DNA from: Oegoconia quadripuncta
Taxonomy: Eukaryota; Arthropoda; Insecta; Lepidoptera; Autostichidae
Length of the DNA stretch: 64,000 nucleotides
Assembly: GCA_949316235.1 (NCBI GenBank)
Contig: OX438742.1
Coordinates: 34,044,853 to 34,108,852 of the forward strand
Direction of reading: 5' to 3'
The notes below the pieces were generated by a model. That model had not been told where the DNA came from. It made no database searches and saw only the letters and a program-made list of their open reading frames with translations. This document shows, piece by piece, positions 43,668-56,877 of this stretch. Within the stretch, counting starts at the first letter, position 1. Each line of letters begins with the position of its first letter. Position numbers and translations under genes: made by a program.

Positions 43668-44085
43668 AAACCGGACAAGTGCAAGTCTGACTCGCACACC
43701 GAGGGTTCTGTACAAACATGTATGTTGATAGTTAGTCCATAACGAGTATCAACTCTCGGAATTTAAGTTAATTGACAAATTAGCGATTTTTGGATATTTT
43801 GCTTTTCTGTGCCGACTTCTAAGATCCTAGTACAACAGGGAGTACTCTATAAGTTTTCATTTTATTTGCGATTGTCAAAATGTGAGTCATAAATGGCGGT
43901 ATTCTTGATGCGTTGACTTAAACGATTTCATTACAGCTCCAAGGAACCGTAGACTAAATTATTTGATGTTAAACTTGATACGAGTACCTACCGTTCCTGA
44001 GAAAAAAGGACTTGATAGGCAGACAGAAGGGCAACAAAGAACGAACAATCCTAAGAGGTCCTTTTTCCCTTTCGAAATATACCTA
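43668..44085 (+). repeat. Dispersed repeat ('ccggacaagtgcaagtc' type)
   Basis: Starts accggacaagtgcaagtctg then actcgcacaccgagggttct and ends near 'gaggtcctttttccctttcg'. I recognise this layout as a very common repeat in lepidopteran genomes. No TIRs or coding frame are visible. Class left open. Confidence 0.5.
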
Positions 44086-44567
44086 AATCAGAGGTAGGTA
44101 AGCGTGTGTACTACTTTAACTCAAAGTATAATTTAAATCAGCGTATATAGGACCTTGGTTGACTTTTAGTAAATTTTTCGCAAACTAGATGATTCATCAC
44201 TTCCTTGTGTATATAAATCAATGCTACATTTTGGCTTTACAAAAATAATGACAATGAATAATGTTAATGTGCATCAAAATTTATTAGTTTATAAGATTAG
44301 AGTATAACTTTGGTATATTAATCTGTCACTGTAGCCTGTAATTATGTGCTCGATGTCTGGCCCGTGCTGTTCTTTGGTACTGGACCAATGACTTGTGTAG
44401 GTCATGGATGCGACTAACAGATGAACGTTGTTCTTGTTTTACCTAGATGTACATGCACATAAGCAACATATGTGTGTTTATTCGATTCGTCTGGATCTGC
44501 TAATTTATATATACGTAATATTAAATAAATAAAATATAAATATAGTTGTTAGTTGTTTTGCATAAGA

Positions 44568-44990
44568 GTTATGCAGTACCATAAGCAGAACATTTTGTAA
44601 TCGGAGAGAACCCAATATAATTTGTACATAATTTTTATATATCAATTCAAAATAATTTGCAGGTTAAAAAGGCTAAAAATTAAATATTTAATAAATAAAT
44701 ATCTTTGCACATACACACAACGCCATCTAGTTCCACACTAAGCAACTAGACTTGTATTATGGATACCAGACGGTTGATAAACTACAGAAATAATAGTTTT
44801 TGTAAATAAAGGGTAGAACTATATTAAATGTTAATAAACTTTTGTACACAACTAATAAATGAAAAACAACCATAACTTGGGAACACACGTCTGTATTCAT
44901 CATACAACAATATGCCCCTACCGGGATTCGAACCCGCGACCTTTTAATATAGCAGCAGAGTTTCTAACCACTACACCAAACAGGTCAACT
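44568..44990 (-). mobile_element. SINE family J, copy d, with extended 3' flank
   Basis: The head on the minus strand has tttggtgtagtggttagaaa and cgggttcgaatcccgg. The body ends at the 'ctagatggcgttgtgtg' block near 44720. Beyond the usual end, 44568-44690 matches the downstream flank of copy e (53875-53995), including the 'acaaaatgttctgctta' and 'tgcaaataattttgaattga' blocks. The pair may therefore derive from a larger unit. The open frame at 44859-45062 overlaps this SINE and is not a gene. Confidence 0.75.
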
Positions 44991-45115
44991 TCAATGCCAA
45001 TGTCAATATTGCCACTTAATTATATCGACCGAATAGACAGTTATATTTTCCCAATTTATTAACTAGATAAACGTCTGAACTGAATTATACTTATTTATGA
45101 TATCATCATCTCAGC

Positions 45116-45300
45116 TCGTAAACATCCCACTGCAGGCCTTCCCTCGTATAATGCGAATTTTTATTTCTCACAATACACATAAGTATTTAAATTAAATTAA
45201 ATTTCAAAACTCTTTGGTACATGGCCTGCCTGGGAATCGAACACGGACCTCCAAAATGGGGAGACCGTGTCTTAACCGCTGAGCCGCCGACGCTCTGATA
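45116..45300 (-). mobile_element. SINE family L, copy 3 (internally deleted)
   Basis: On the minus strand: box A-like ggcggctcagcggttaaga, box B-like gtgttcgattcccagg, then a jump to gggaaggcctgcagtgggat. The middle of the family is missing. Confidence 0.65.
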
Positions 45301-46744
45301 TAATAATTATAAATAATAGAATTTTAACTCTAGCTATATCTACTTTTACCCTTTTTCATTTAGTACAATCAACCAAGAAAATGCTTTATCAGTTTGACAA
45401 AAAATTCTTGCTGCTGCATCGCCTGCATATATGTATATGTAAGAGTCTATACCGCTCAATACAGGCTTCTCATGCACCCAAAAATATAGGTATTTTCTTT
45501 ATATTCCGAAAGCATATCTTGAATATGTAAATATATGATAACTAAATCATATTTGGTTTATTTAACACACAAAGATTCGTGATTAAACATTAAGTATTTA
45601 ATGCCAGCCGTTGATTTGTACTTTCAGACGTAACTTTAGATTTTTTCGATCGAGAATATGTATTTCAAGGAGTTTTGTTATCCAAACATCTGTACACTAG
45701 TATATCTACTGTATTTTAGTGTGTAATTAATATAAAATGAATACTTAGCGCATTGGTGATAAAACGGGATCGCAATGTGAGCTCTAATCGCTGTGAATTA
45801 CTTACGATTTTTATGTTATTACATAAACAAATAATCAATAAAACCCTAATTAAACATTATAATTGCAAATAAAGAAGACGTTTCCGTACTAATACGGGAG
45901 AGAGCCACTCGTACAAATACTTGGCTTTGCGAAAAACAACTGACACTAAGGTGTCCGCAACACGCAGCGTCTGGTCTTGCGCTTTGTTTGTGGTTACGGC
46001 ATAACATACGGTCACCGGGTATACTGTATAGGCTTCAAATAAATTAGATAATTGTGAGGAATAAGCTGTATTCGGGGTATAAAAACTTTCTCGCCTGCAT
46101 CACTTCCCGCCAAAACCTCAATTTCTGTTACGATATAGAGAAGTATCTTATAAGTCTTGTTCCGTTCCACAACTTCGGTTGGCTCAAATTTTGTATGATG
46201 GAAGTTTAGCTTCATCTTTCTTCATAACTCTGTTAATAGTGTTATAATTTACAATGTTTCGTTCTACATGAGTTAATAGTAATTCTTGCAGCTTAATCGT
46301 TTTAGTCGCTACAACTAAGAAATGTGGTTTTGAAGTGAAGGAATTTGCGACATGGGAAATTATGCCTTCGCCAATTTCTAACAAAAAATACATTAATTAA
46401 CCCTAACCTAAAAATTTTAAAAATGGCCTTTATTTATTCTGTTACTCTTCCCGTGCCCTCTATAATTTTTTTAGTGAATACATTCAATTTACAGATAGAC
46501 ACGCTGGTTGTTCAGATTTATTAAATGTATTGATAGACTATTATGTACATATTGTTCTTGTTGCTTTATAGCGTAGATATGGTTACCTTTATGGTGTTAA
46601 AGTACTCTCTTGGTCGACTTTACTCCGGAGGAATAGTTATTTTTCTACAGCACAGTTATTATTTCAAACATAAGTTGTCATGTCTAGTCCGATAACTAGC
46701 AATATAAAGTTTGACACTTTTATGATTCTCTTTACTTAACAAAC
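45301..46744. other. Unassigned DNA
   Basis: No recognised gene. Minus frames 46012-46215 and 46184-46393 are short and unrecognised. Confidence 0.35.
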
Positions 46745-46862
46745 AAGTAATAAATTCAAACACCACAGTAACCAAGCACATCTGTCCAGGCAGTGTCCGG
46801 TTGGATTCGAACTGGCAACCCCATACATTCGCGCCCACCCTACACTCTTTGTACCACCTGTC
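46745..46862 (-). mobile_element. tRNA-like SINE head
   Basis: On the minus strand it contains aggtggtacaaagagtgtag and ggttgccagttcgaatccaa (box B-like), a tRNA-derived promoter arrangement distinct from families J, K and L. The body was not defined. Confidence 0.45.
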
Positions 46863-47631
46863 GACAGATTTTGTACAATTTTTATTTTGTTTTTGAGCTC
46901 AATGCGACCTGCGAGTTACTTTGCATTCGTTTTGCATTTGATGTGCTACACTTATATGCCTACAGATTATAAGATAACGAGATCTCTTTATACTCACCGT
47001 GATTTTTTAGATACTCAAAACTACATAAAAATATTCCTGTTGAAAAAAATTGTGATGTCTTACGTTTTATGCCATGCTATTAAACGTGCATCTCACCTGG
47101 AGTTGTTAGTGTGATTACTATACAGACTATGATACCTATAACCTTCTAGAATCCAATGAGGTCTTGTAATCCTGAGGACGAAACGAATTTCTTTGATAAA
47201 AGTTATTTTCCTTAAGTTTTTGATTGTCTAAAGCCAACATACGAGTAGTCGTCAAGAAGTAGGTAAGCATAGTAAAATATAACAAGGATGTTGCCATAGT
47301 TCGTAGCCATATCGATATTTCGTACAGGTCGTGCTACCAAACAACCAACAATAGAGCGCAAAGCTGTTTTATTGTACCATGCGCAAAGCGAGATTTATTA
47401 CCATGGGGAGTCACAACTGAACGATCGGGGTTCATACCAGAAAGATGATATCGAAATACGTCAAGGGATATGCCATTCTTTTATTATAAATAGATAAGTA
47501 TTTACTTTCGTTTCGTTAGTCTTGCAATCCCATAGATTATCATAAATATAGATTCTTTAAGATCTCTATAAGTACCTACATAGTTACAGTAGCCATAGTT
47601 TCCGTACAATTTTCAACTTCAATGTAAATAA

Positions 47632-47825
47632 CCTAAGGTTTACAAAACGGAGATAGCGAGAGACTTAACTAACTCTACCACCAAGCAGTTAAGGTTGATT
47701 TCCAGCTGTTTGAGATAAGGCAGTCAGATAAGTCAGTGGTTCCCAGTAAGCACGCCTGCACCTTCCGTCTCATCTTCTCTAAGATCAGGTGTGATAGAGG
47801 CCAAGCGCTAACCCATTGTAATAAA
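47632..47825 (+). mobile_element. SINE family K, copy 3 (5' degenerate)
   Basis: Contains ccaccaagcagttaaggttg, a degenerate 'cagtggttcccagtaagc' stem, ccttccgtctcatcttctct and the 'atcaggtgtgatagaggcc' end. The head is largely lost. Confidence 0.6.
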
Positions 47826-47967
47826 ACAATAGTTCTTTAAAAGCCAGCAGAAATGTTGTAATCACCGCAATGTTTAATAGTTTTTTGATTTTATTGAAAT
47901 AATTACTTTTTTTTTCTTATATCATACATAAATTGGTATCTAACAGCGTTAAAATACTGGACATATT

Positions 47968-48382
47968 CAGGGCCGTCTTAAACTCGGCTGGGGCCCATGG
48001 GCACATAAGAATTTGGGGCCCTTTTTGGGTAAAAAAAGCGAATTATAATAACATTTTTTTACTAAGTACCTATGACCATTTATCAGTATCATAAGGTAAT
48101 CAAATACAGTATGATATAACATGTCATTAATGATATTAGAATGCTGCTGGTTTTTTGGTCACGATTACGATAACGGTTTCTTTCGGGATTTCTGCTGAGC
48201 AAAATCTTCTATTATATCCTTAAAGTAATTTTTTTTAAGGATATCACTTTCGATGCACATATTTGACAAATTATTCAGTTTTGAGAATAAATGTGTGAGA
48301 GAAATTGGCGGTCCTTCGGGGCCACCTGAGAATGGGGGCCCTGGGCACGGGCCCCGTGTGCCCTTATGGTAAAGACGGTACG
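47968..48382. mobile_element. hAT-like non-autonomous element with CATATT flanks
   Basis: The ends cagggccgtcttaaactcgg and aaagacggtacg are partly inverted. Subterminal G/C-rich blocks (ggggcccatgggcac and gggcacgggccccgtg) also face each other. Identical catatt hexamers flank it (47962-47967 and 48383-48388). The CAGGG start and 'gggccc' blocks resemble hAT elements, but hAT usually gives 8-bp duplications, so the class is tentative. The plus frame at 48305-48487 is not a gene. Confidence 0.55.
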
Positions 48383-48388
48383 CATATT

Positions 48389-51300
48389 GTTCCTATTAAT
48401 TTTATATACATTCTCATTCGTTTAGTAGTAAACTCTAGTTCACATTTCTTCGGTTATCAGCAGTACTTAGTGATCGTTTGCTTCTGAAATACATAGATTT
48501 AACATATAATTAATTATACCTACCAATACCAAAGTACTAGGGCGTATCCAGTATAATCCCTTAGTTTCTGAAAAATGAGTCGCAAGTTGCCACAGAAGCG
48601 GTACAATAACAACGATCGAGATGCTAAAGTTCATCGCTCCACGTTTGCGTTTTGTTTACTGGTTTATTCATTCTCAATAACTGCGCAACTTTCCACTTCC
48701 GAGCGCCGTACCATAACCACTAACATTTGATATGACGTTTTATGATCGGATTCCTTCTACCACGTCCAGATACACATTAGATAATCAGCAAACAAAAGAA
48801 CTTCTTTTTTTAGTGATCAGTATTCAAAATGCGAATTGGAGTACTTGTGGAATCATCTCGGTGTCACGGCCATTTTCTGAATTGCAATAAGCAATTGAAT
48901 GTTGGCATAGTTGTAGGAAACGGTGGTGGCCCAAATAAAGACTTGTAATTTACATGTAACTTAAGAAAAATTTGGGCAGAGCTTAGTTTAAGCTATAATA
49001 AAAATAATAGCATAATCACGTCAAGATCATATAAAACCTTATTTTTGCACAAATAAAAAAAAATGCTATGAAAAATACCTATATATTATAGGTATTTTTC
49101 ATAGCATTTTTATAGCTCATGAGCTATATGAGCTATATTTATAGCTCATACGAGGTGTAGTACTTTACATTAGGACACGTATAAAACATTTTTTTTTTAT
49201 TTCGAAATGTGTTCTTTTATGGATATTGAATAATCCCTTTCATTATTCTGTATATCTAAGAGCATTGCTTAAAAAAATCAAATTCAATGGAAATAAAGTG
49301 TAGATACCTAGATTAAATTTAAATTTATATTACCTAGCTTATACTATATTATATATTTACTTATATATTATAGTTATATTTTTTCGAAGAAACTCATTGA
49401 CAAACTTTGAATTGCGGTTAAAGTATTTTTAAACTAGAGTTAGGCACCAATAATATATAGATACTAACGTAATATTAATTTTTATTATTATTAATACTAA
49501 TGCTAAAGTTTGTACAGATAACGATTACTACTAGAACTGCGTACCTAAAACAATAAAATTTCATTGCCTGAGGTCTCGACTTGTACGGATTTTCTTTTCA
49601 ATTTTAGAAGTGTGATTGGAATACTTTATTATTTCAATTGACCCATGACTTTTATAGTGTAAACTCCTTTTATAAATTTGCCTCGGACAGTACTCAATAC
49701 GAATAATATTTCTATTATTCGCGCTTTCACTACAGTTTCGAAATTTTACCAACAATAAAGTAATTATTCGCGGTCACAATCACTTTGATAATTAAACTTC
49801 TACCCTAAAGAATAGTTCCATTAAACATAAGTTTATACATATATAATAATTTACGCCTGTTAGTACATACCTACTTAGTTCAATGAGTGGACGTAAACGT
49901 GGGAAACAATTCTATATGATAAAAATGTCACAGCCGTCCGTTAAGCTTTGTCTTTATGGAATGCGATTATGTCTGCGTTAGTGCTTATTCCGATGTTTTA
50001 CAGACGATTGTGGTCAGGGCTTGTGTCACTTTGTGAGCTTGGCTTGAGGATTTAATATGGACTGTTATTATAGATGACACGCGCTAACTTAAGCGTCGCC
50101 TCATATTATCGATGATTGTTGAGATTCCACCCGTGCGTCGCGGAGGGAAAAAATCACGGAATTCTTCTTCGACGTATGTGATTGCAACGACATATGTTCT
50201 CATCTAAATTGCCAGGTAGTACTGTGAAGTCTGTGATTGTTATAATGTAAAATTGGTAAACAAGTTATCCTGAAGTTTAGATTTTCTTAGTGGGCTACAT
50301 CTTTGCTCCATTTGGGGTGGAAACGAAGGTCCGTGGGGCCCAGATGCGAATAGCAAAGGAATCTTCGGCGACAAGAGCTGGCAACTAACTTCCTCAACTC
50401 AATGTATTGCGATATTGAGAGGTAACGCTGCCAGTTATCGAAGTACGGTGACCCACTAAAAAAAGCCCTATTCGATGACGGTTTTGAGAAAAAAATTAAA
50501 CTACCTATGCCAACACCTTCTATTTCAATTACCAAATATGCCTTATTTTTTCCTTACGTTAAAAAATTCATCCGGTATATACATTTGCATCTGCAGGTGT
50601 ACTCTTACATCTTAAAATTGCATTTTACCTACTAACTAGAGACACATGTCGCACATCTTTTAAAACTAAGTGCTTATAATATTATTTCGGAATTCTTGGA
50701 TTTCTAGGTAGGTTATGCCCTGCTGTTAGTGATTTAGCATACCCAGCGGAACGATGCAAAAGCTTGCATTCAGCGGACAAAAGATTTTATTTATTCATAA
50801 CAAGTGAAGTGATATGAATAAATAATGGATGTGTCTAACGGCTGCTCTTTGGTTACGTAAGAGTCAGCGGATTACCAATGAGCGATTGAAAAATGCTATT
50901 AACATCGTTCGCAAAAGTATTCATCATTGTAAGAAAAGCAATTTGTCGTCGATGTAGGCTTCTATTTGAAAGATATCTAACTATATATGTCTCATGAGCG
51001 CATGTTTGTGATTGGTCATTTTCTCTTGGTAAGGGTGGCAGAGAAATATTAATTACTTATTAAAACCTCTTCAAACTTCAAGTAATGTAGAAAGTATTTT
51101 CAAGCCTCATTGATATTTAATTTTATTTTAATAATATCTAATAACTTCAATCAATTAGAAATTATAATAGATGGTAATACAATTTGTTCAATTTTACATC
51201 AATTCGCAATGAACTGTAAAAACGTCCAAAATAATGCTTCAGTTATTAGGCAATGATAAACGTTAATTTTCTTCCGAAGTCCAAATACATTAGAGTCACA

Positions 51301-51540
51301 TCGTAGGCCTAAACCTCCAATCCCTCCCCCTGCAACAATGGTGCAAGAAGGGGCCAACTGTCCTAGTGCGAAAAAGTAATGGGCCTCTATCTTACCTATG
51401 CACATTTCAAATTCACTAAATAATTATGAATGCATATGAAAAGCTAAAAAACTTTTACCAGCATTTAACATTCAATTCACATGTCATTCTTGAAAAAACT
51501 AGGATGGAATAGTAGATGTTTATTTTTAGTAATTATTTAA
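48389..51540. other. Unassigned DNA with one perfect hairpin
   Basis: No recognised gene. The minus frame at 50287-50535 lies in moderately GC-rich sequence that might be an old LINE relic, but I could not establish this. A GC-richer patch is near 50120-50160. Confidence 0.35.
49059..49111. repeat. Perfect 25-bp inverted repeat with 3-nt loop
   Basis: Arms 49059-49083 and 49087-49111 are exact reverse complements (aaaaatgctatgaaaaatac...), separated by tat. Immediately downstream, smaller 'agctcatgagct' palindromes repeat up to 49150. Confidence 0.95.
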
Positions 51541-51544
51541 TGAA

Positions 51545-51755
51545 GACGCTAGATGCAGCTTCTGTTTTTTTATGAATAACTGGTGGGAAGTGACGATGTG
51601 GCTGAGGATGAAGCATGCAATCTCAGTAGATTCCTATTCACCCTGCTCTTGAAGATACCCAGGTTGTAGTTGTAAACGGGTGGAATCTCCCCACGACAAG
51701 TAGACCGAAGATGAAATGGCGATGGTGGGATAAGATTATGTAATTCCAACGCACA
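51545..51755 (-). pseudogene. LINE RT C-terminal fragment, internally deleted
   Basis: On the minus strand it has IPPSPFHLRSTCRGEIPP, then NLGIFKSRVNRNLLRLHASS and SATSSLPTS. It is the same LINE family as 37464-37790. The segment with 'RTAKAWNSLPASVFP' is missing, so about 120 bp was lost relative to that copy. The 3' end lies near 51560 with a short T-run (A on the minus strand). Confidence 0.7.
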
Positions 51756-51789
51756 CTCACCGAAGTGCATTCTGTAAAAGACTGAGAGA

Positions 51790-51850
51790 CTGGCGAATGT
51801 TTTAGGAGTTTATGGAGGAGGCCTATGTTCGACAGTGGCCATCCTGTTGA
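51790..51850 (+). mobile_element. RTE LINE 3' tail
   Basis: Contains tatggaggaggcctatgttc and gacagtggccatcctg, matching the RTE-type 3' end seen at 1341-1418 and 297-510. Confidence 0.55.
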
Positions 51851-53445
51851 AGGTATTATTACACATCTAAATTTTAAGCAAACTAAATTTTATCCGTTTG
51901 CTCTTCATAGTGATTCTTCACAAATCAGGGAAGGCGAACGTCTCTTAGCCCTCTAGCTTTGGGGCCTTTGGTGCACTAACCTTCCTCACACGTTAGTAGC
52001 TAGTTATGCCACTGAGCTTGTACACTGATTCCGGACACCGCCCACCGCTCCGTTTCTGTCTGTCATCTCACCTCTCGTAAGTAATGGCGTAGGTAATGAG
52101 GAGACGTAGTCACCACTTGCCTCGTTATTACCACAACGACAGAATCAGCGACAATTGTTTTATAATGCACGTTGAAATCGCACAGATAACATATTCTTGT
52201 CGGCTTATTTTATTTCTCACAATACGGCTTTTCAAAGCAAATGCCCTCCAATGGCTTGAACAAGTAACTAATATTAATTTCAAAGGTAACATTAATACAT
52301 ATATTTTTCTCTTCACTTATCATTCGGACCTCCATTATCCCTTGTTGTGAAATTTAGAATCAAGTAGGTATATATTCGGTGTTTTTTTATCATGTCAATA
52401 GCCTTCAAAATTAAACAAGCTTACACATTATCACTAAATAAATTATCATTCAGTGCGGTTCAATTTCCTGTCGAAAAGTCCTTTTTGACTTGGGTCTGCA
52501 ATAACATCTTGATTTATAGCGCAATTTGTCCTCGGAAACTGTAAATTGACCAATTTCGTGCGAAAATTGCCCAATTTTTACGTCCGTACTCTAAAGACTA
52601 AACTCGGGTGTGTAATTTTAAATAGTTGTGATGTGACGGCCTTATAATAATTAAGGCCTTTTTAACCAGTGCCTATTTAGTTGTCTCACATTATACTAAA
52701 TTGTTCCGGTTGCCAGTTCCACCAAATTCTGTTTTATTTACCTTATTTCATGATAATTACAATATAACACGGAGACTTAACTTCCTTGGATCTCTGGACA
52801 ATAATACTGTGGTAAAATTAAAATAAATTAGAAGTATTAGGTATAGTTGCAGAAAGGATAGCGTTGCAAAAGCGCACGCATCAGACATATCAATCAATTT
52901 CCAAACGGTAAAAATACCCCGAACATCGTTTTTGAACGCGATTTGCGTCTAGGACAAAGGCAGTTTTTTAAAATAATGGACGAAAACGCCGGCGGCTGTG
53001 GCAGATGCAACATGATTTATAGTTCAGTTTTTAATGGATTTTCAAAAAATATTTCCGTTTTTGGGCGAAAAAAAATCAAAACATGCGGGGCTTATGTCGC
53101 AGCGCAGACACTGATGGAATTTCGTAAAGTATTACTACAAAAATAGTTTTTTTGCTTGCATAGACAGATATATCGTTTTGGAACAATGACACGCTTGTAC
53201 ATTTAATTTCCGGATGGCATTCAAAATTTGTTCTAAATAAATTTAAAACAGAAACTACAAAATTATATAATTTCTGACTATTTAGATGACAAGCAAGAGG
53301 CATACGCTCGGCAATATTTAGACGAATTGAATCACAAATAGCAATATTAACACTAATTAAAGACTAGCAATCCTTGCATTTTTGCTTATTCTTCTCTGGA
53401 GAATTAGCCAGTTAATGAGCAGTTATTTTAATTTTAAGTTAATAT
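51851..53445. other. Unassigned DNA
   Basis: No recognised gene. The frame at 52943-53146 (with MDENAGGCGRCNM) is not recognised. A short hairpin ggccttataataattaaggcc lies near 52640. Confidence 0.35.
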
Positions 53446-53592
53446 TGGTGTCGATTCGGATGTACATCAACTAAACTAAAACCAGTTTTAAAGTAGTACT
53501 GTTTCTTTTTCCCTGGAACAGTCCGATGCGACGGCACCACTCAAAAACATGTCTTAGTTTAGTTTAGTTGGTGTACATCCAAATCGACACCA
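53446..53592 (+). mobile_element. Palindromic MITE, family A, copy 3
   Basis: The ends tggtgtcgattcggatgtac and gtacatccaaatcgacacca are inverted, and the centre is in the same orientation as copy 2. The right arm has a few substitutions (aaaacatgtcttag). Confidence 0.9.
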
Positions 53593-53794
53593 ATGTCACT
53601 TTTGTTATGATAAACTTTTATCCCATGAAATGTGTTTCTTTTGATTTTTTAAATTTATTTGTGGTCTAATTGTAAAAATGACGCGAGGAGTAAAGTTGAG
53701 TAAACTAGAAGAGTTTCGAAAATATAAAATTTTGGGCGTCTGCTGAGAGTTTGCAGGTCATATTTCATTTAAACACTGTACTGCAGTCCTCAAT

Positions 53795-53995
53795 GCAAGC
53801 CTAGTTGCTTAGTGTGGAACTAGATGGCGCAGTGTGTTTATGCAAAGATATTTATTTATTTAATATTTAATTTTTTAACCTGCAAATAATTTTGAATTGA
53901 TATATAAAAATATATGTATATATTATGTTGGGTTCCCTTCGATTACAAAATGTTCTGCTTTTGGTACTGTATAACTCTTATACAAAACAACTATC
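53795..53995 (+). mobile_element. SINE family J 3' part, copy e, with shared flank
   Basis: Starts at the 3' portion only (gcctagttgcttagtgtgga, then ctagatggcgcagtgtg). It continues into sequence shared with 44568-44690 (tgcaaataattttgaattga, acaaaatgttctgctt, 'tatacaaaacaacta'). Confidence 0.65.
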
Positions 53996-55261
53996 TGCCC
54001 AAAGTATTTAATACACTTTATATGAAATATTGTAATAACCAATTGAATATGTCGCTAACCCACATCTAGCTTCATTATGACATTTTTTTAATTAATTATG
54101 ATTGACACGAATATCTGTCAACATCTGTAAGGCGCATGCGTCAGTTTTTTTTGCCGAACACTTGGTCAAACGCATTCGCAATCCAGGCTGGTTCTACCTC
54201 ACTTACAACTACCACAAAATAGTAAATACATGTGTGATAAGTTTTAATAAACATTTGCACTTTAAAACGCTTCTTAGAAACCATTAAATTATATTGTTAC
54301 ATGATATATTACACACAAATCTTTATTTGATAACTCCTACGTAAATTCTTTATAAATAAAATAAGGCTAGTGCTTATTATTAAATAATCATAAGTAAAAA
54401 AATCATTATTTCGTTGGTACAGCCAATTAAGTCAATAATAAGTCAAGTCACTGCTTATTTAAAAGGCGTTTGCGTTATAAGCAAATCCCTCACTCTATAC
54501 TTTAATCAATGAACGAACTAATTAATTAATGAATATAATAATAAATTATAGCTTTGTTTTAGACACCTTGGATAATTTGATCCTGCATTAATGTTGGTAA
54601 ATCGTATTGCGTATCTTTTGTTGCTCCGACATATGAATGGAAGCATATTATTTTCAAATTCATTTCAACAAATCAAAATTTTATTCATAATTCTTACCGA
54701 ATACTGTAATATGACAGTTATATTAAGACCTCTGTTATTTCGCATGGTAAATTCAGTTCGTGGTTCAATTTGTTTTGGATGTATAACTTGTGCGGAGGTG
54801 GGACGGCATGTGCTTGAAATTTGAATAATATGGAACTCATTCAAACGGAGAACTTCCGATTCTTCCTTTAGAAATTAATAAAGAGGTTCCATATCCACAT
54901 GTGTCGCCCGAACACGTGCTAGGTTTGAATACTTTTTTCAAATTTGTATTGGTTTTTTAAATCTCGTTTTGGAGGCTATGTTAATGAAGATACGACTTTT
55001 ACTCTTCGTCTCGTAGTTTGTATATTTAGTGAATTTTCTCCACCAGTCATTCATTCATTTCACAATCCTTTTGCAATCAAATTGATTTTAGAGAAAACTG
55101 CCAAAACTAATGGTGACGTTAAGTATCGATACTGGGAATATGAGATAACGTGAAGGACAACTGTTGATACTGGGAATACCCCTTAACGTCAAAGACAAGC
55201 TGAAAACTTTCAGGAATATCAACCAGAAACACCTTTTAACCAAATTTCATATTTATAATTA
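53996..55261. other. Unassigned DNA
   Basis: AT-rich, no recognised gene. Short open frames at 54102, 54591 and 54944 lack domains. Confidence 0.35.
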
Positions 55262-55497
55262 GGTTAAAAAAAGTTTACCACTGTACGTTTCTCAAGAAAC
55301 TTCTTACTACGTACGACCACCCTGTGGAACGGACTTCCGGCAGCGGTATTCCCGAACGATTACGACATTGGAACCTTCAAGAAACGAGCCTACACCTTCC
55401 TCAAAGGCCGGCAACGCATATGTGACCCGTTTGGTGTTGCTATCCATCAGGTGACCCGCATGCTCGTTTGCCGCCCTCTCATATAAAAAAAAAAAAA
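55262..55497 (+). pseudogene. 5'-truncated LINE with RT C-terminus and poly(A)
   Basis: The plus frame near 55310-55485 reads [40 protein letters not shown] and on to TAA after 'CRPLI'. The 'LWN.LP..VFP..YDIG.FK.RA' pattern is the C-terminal tail of a non-LTR retrotransposon RT. The tail is 'ctctcatat' plus about 15 A. The same 3' end occurs at 34378-34523, so this family has at least two truncated copies here. Confidence 0.75.
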
Positions 55498-56699
55498 AAG
55501 AAATTTAATCTGTGTATCTTTTTAATGGATTTCAAAAATGAATATTCATCATAAAAGTAAAACTTAGATATTTTACTCTTGTGAGAAGTTGTCAGTTATT
55601 CTTTTATTAAGTAATATGTCTGATATTGACAGATATTTATGTGAAAGCATTTATTATAAAGCGATTATTTCTCTATTTAATTGAAAAACTATTATGCAAA
55701 ATAAAAACTGTACAAAAAAGCATTCAACTTATCCAATCAGAAGGAAAAAGGTATGCCGTTTTGCAGAATTCCAATTTCAAATGTGTATAAAATCGTTACA
55801 ACTCATCATATACTTTTCGAAAAATCCCTCTACTTACAACGATAATTTAATTCAACTTGTTCAAATCACTGGTTGAAAGACTGGCATTGGATTCGAAATT
55901 TAAAAAAAAGTTATAAATGGCTGCACTTCCTTGTTTTTGTCAACGCAGCTGCACCCGCGACGGCACGTGCTGTATACGGGCGGTAGACCATACAAATATT
56001 CGTAACTTGTTTGCGTGTTATATTAACTAAGTTACATTTAGATTGAGGTTCTAGATTTTAGAAGTGAAATAGATCATCTACCTAACGAAATCCCAATGTA
56101 CTTTTATAATTTTGATTGTATTGTGCAGAGTTTAACCCTGCAGTGGTCGCGCGGATGACTATAGCCATTTCAAGGCGAAACATAACGCTTTTCTTTTGTT
56201 TTTTAAGATGTCAGCACTAACCAGCCTGAACTATAAATCCTACGTCAGTTGCTTTGATTTTTTCGGAATCTGCAATGAAGGACAGCAATGTACAGACGGC
56301 AAGTACTCCAGTGGCTGATCCCATGGTCGCTGTTTTCTTTACTAACTTAACGCTACTACTAACATAACTACTAACTTAACGCTTATGGTACCTTCATAGG
56401 TAAGCTGAGAAGCCCGTCATGCCTTACATTACTCGATTTGGATATGAACTTCAAACTTTATCAATCTATTAAACAGTATAGGAAATATTACATTTCATGT
56501 CCGTATTAATACGATTTATTATACTGTTTATTAATGAAACATTAGGATTTCTAAAGCCAAATAGAGAGATTTATATTAAAACTTCCTAATGATTAATCAT
56601 TTAATTAAGCCTGCAGTGGTCGGCTCCGTCGGCATCGGATCCTGAGTGGTCTCGTGAAAGACAGAGTTGTGATCCATTTTTAAGTCCTAATTTTAGATT

Positions 56700-56877
56700 A
56701 AATAAGTAAATATATCTGCACATACATAAGCAACAAAACTTGTATTTTTTGTAAATAAATATATTATAATGAAAAATATCCATAACTCGGGTACACCATG
56801 TCCGTATTCATAATAGACCGAACCCGCGACCTTTTGGTATATCAGTCAGAGTTTCTAACCACTGCATCAAACAGGTT
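56700..56877 (-). mobile_element. SINE family J, copy f
   Basis: On the minus strand: gcagtggttagaaactctga (box A region), then cgcgggttcggt (box B, partly deleted), then 'ggtgtacccgagttatggat' and a tail near 56700. Part of the acceptor-side head is missing compared with copy c. Confidence 0.65.
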
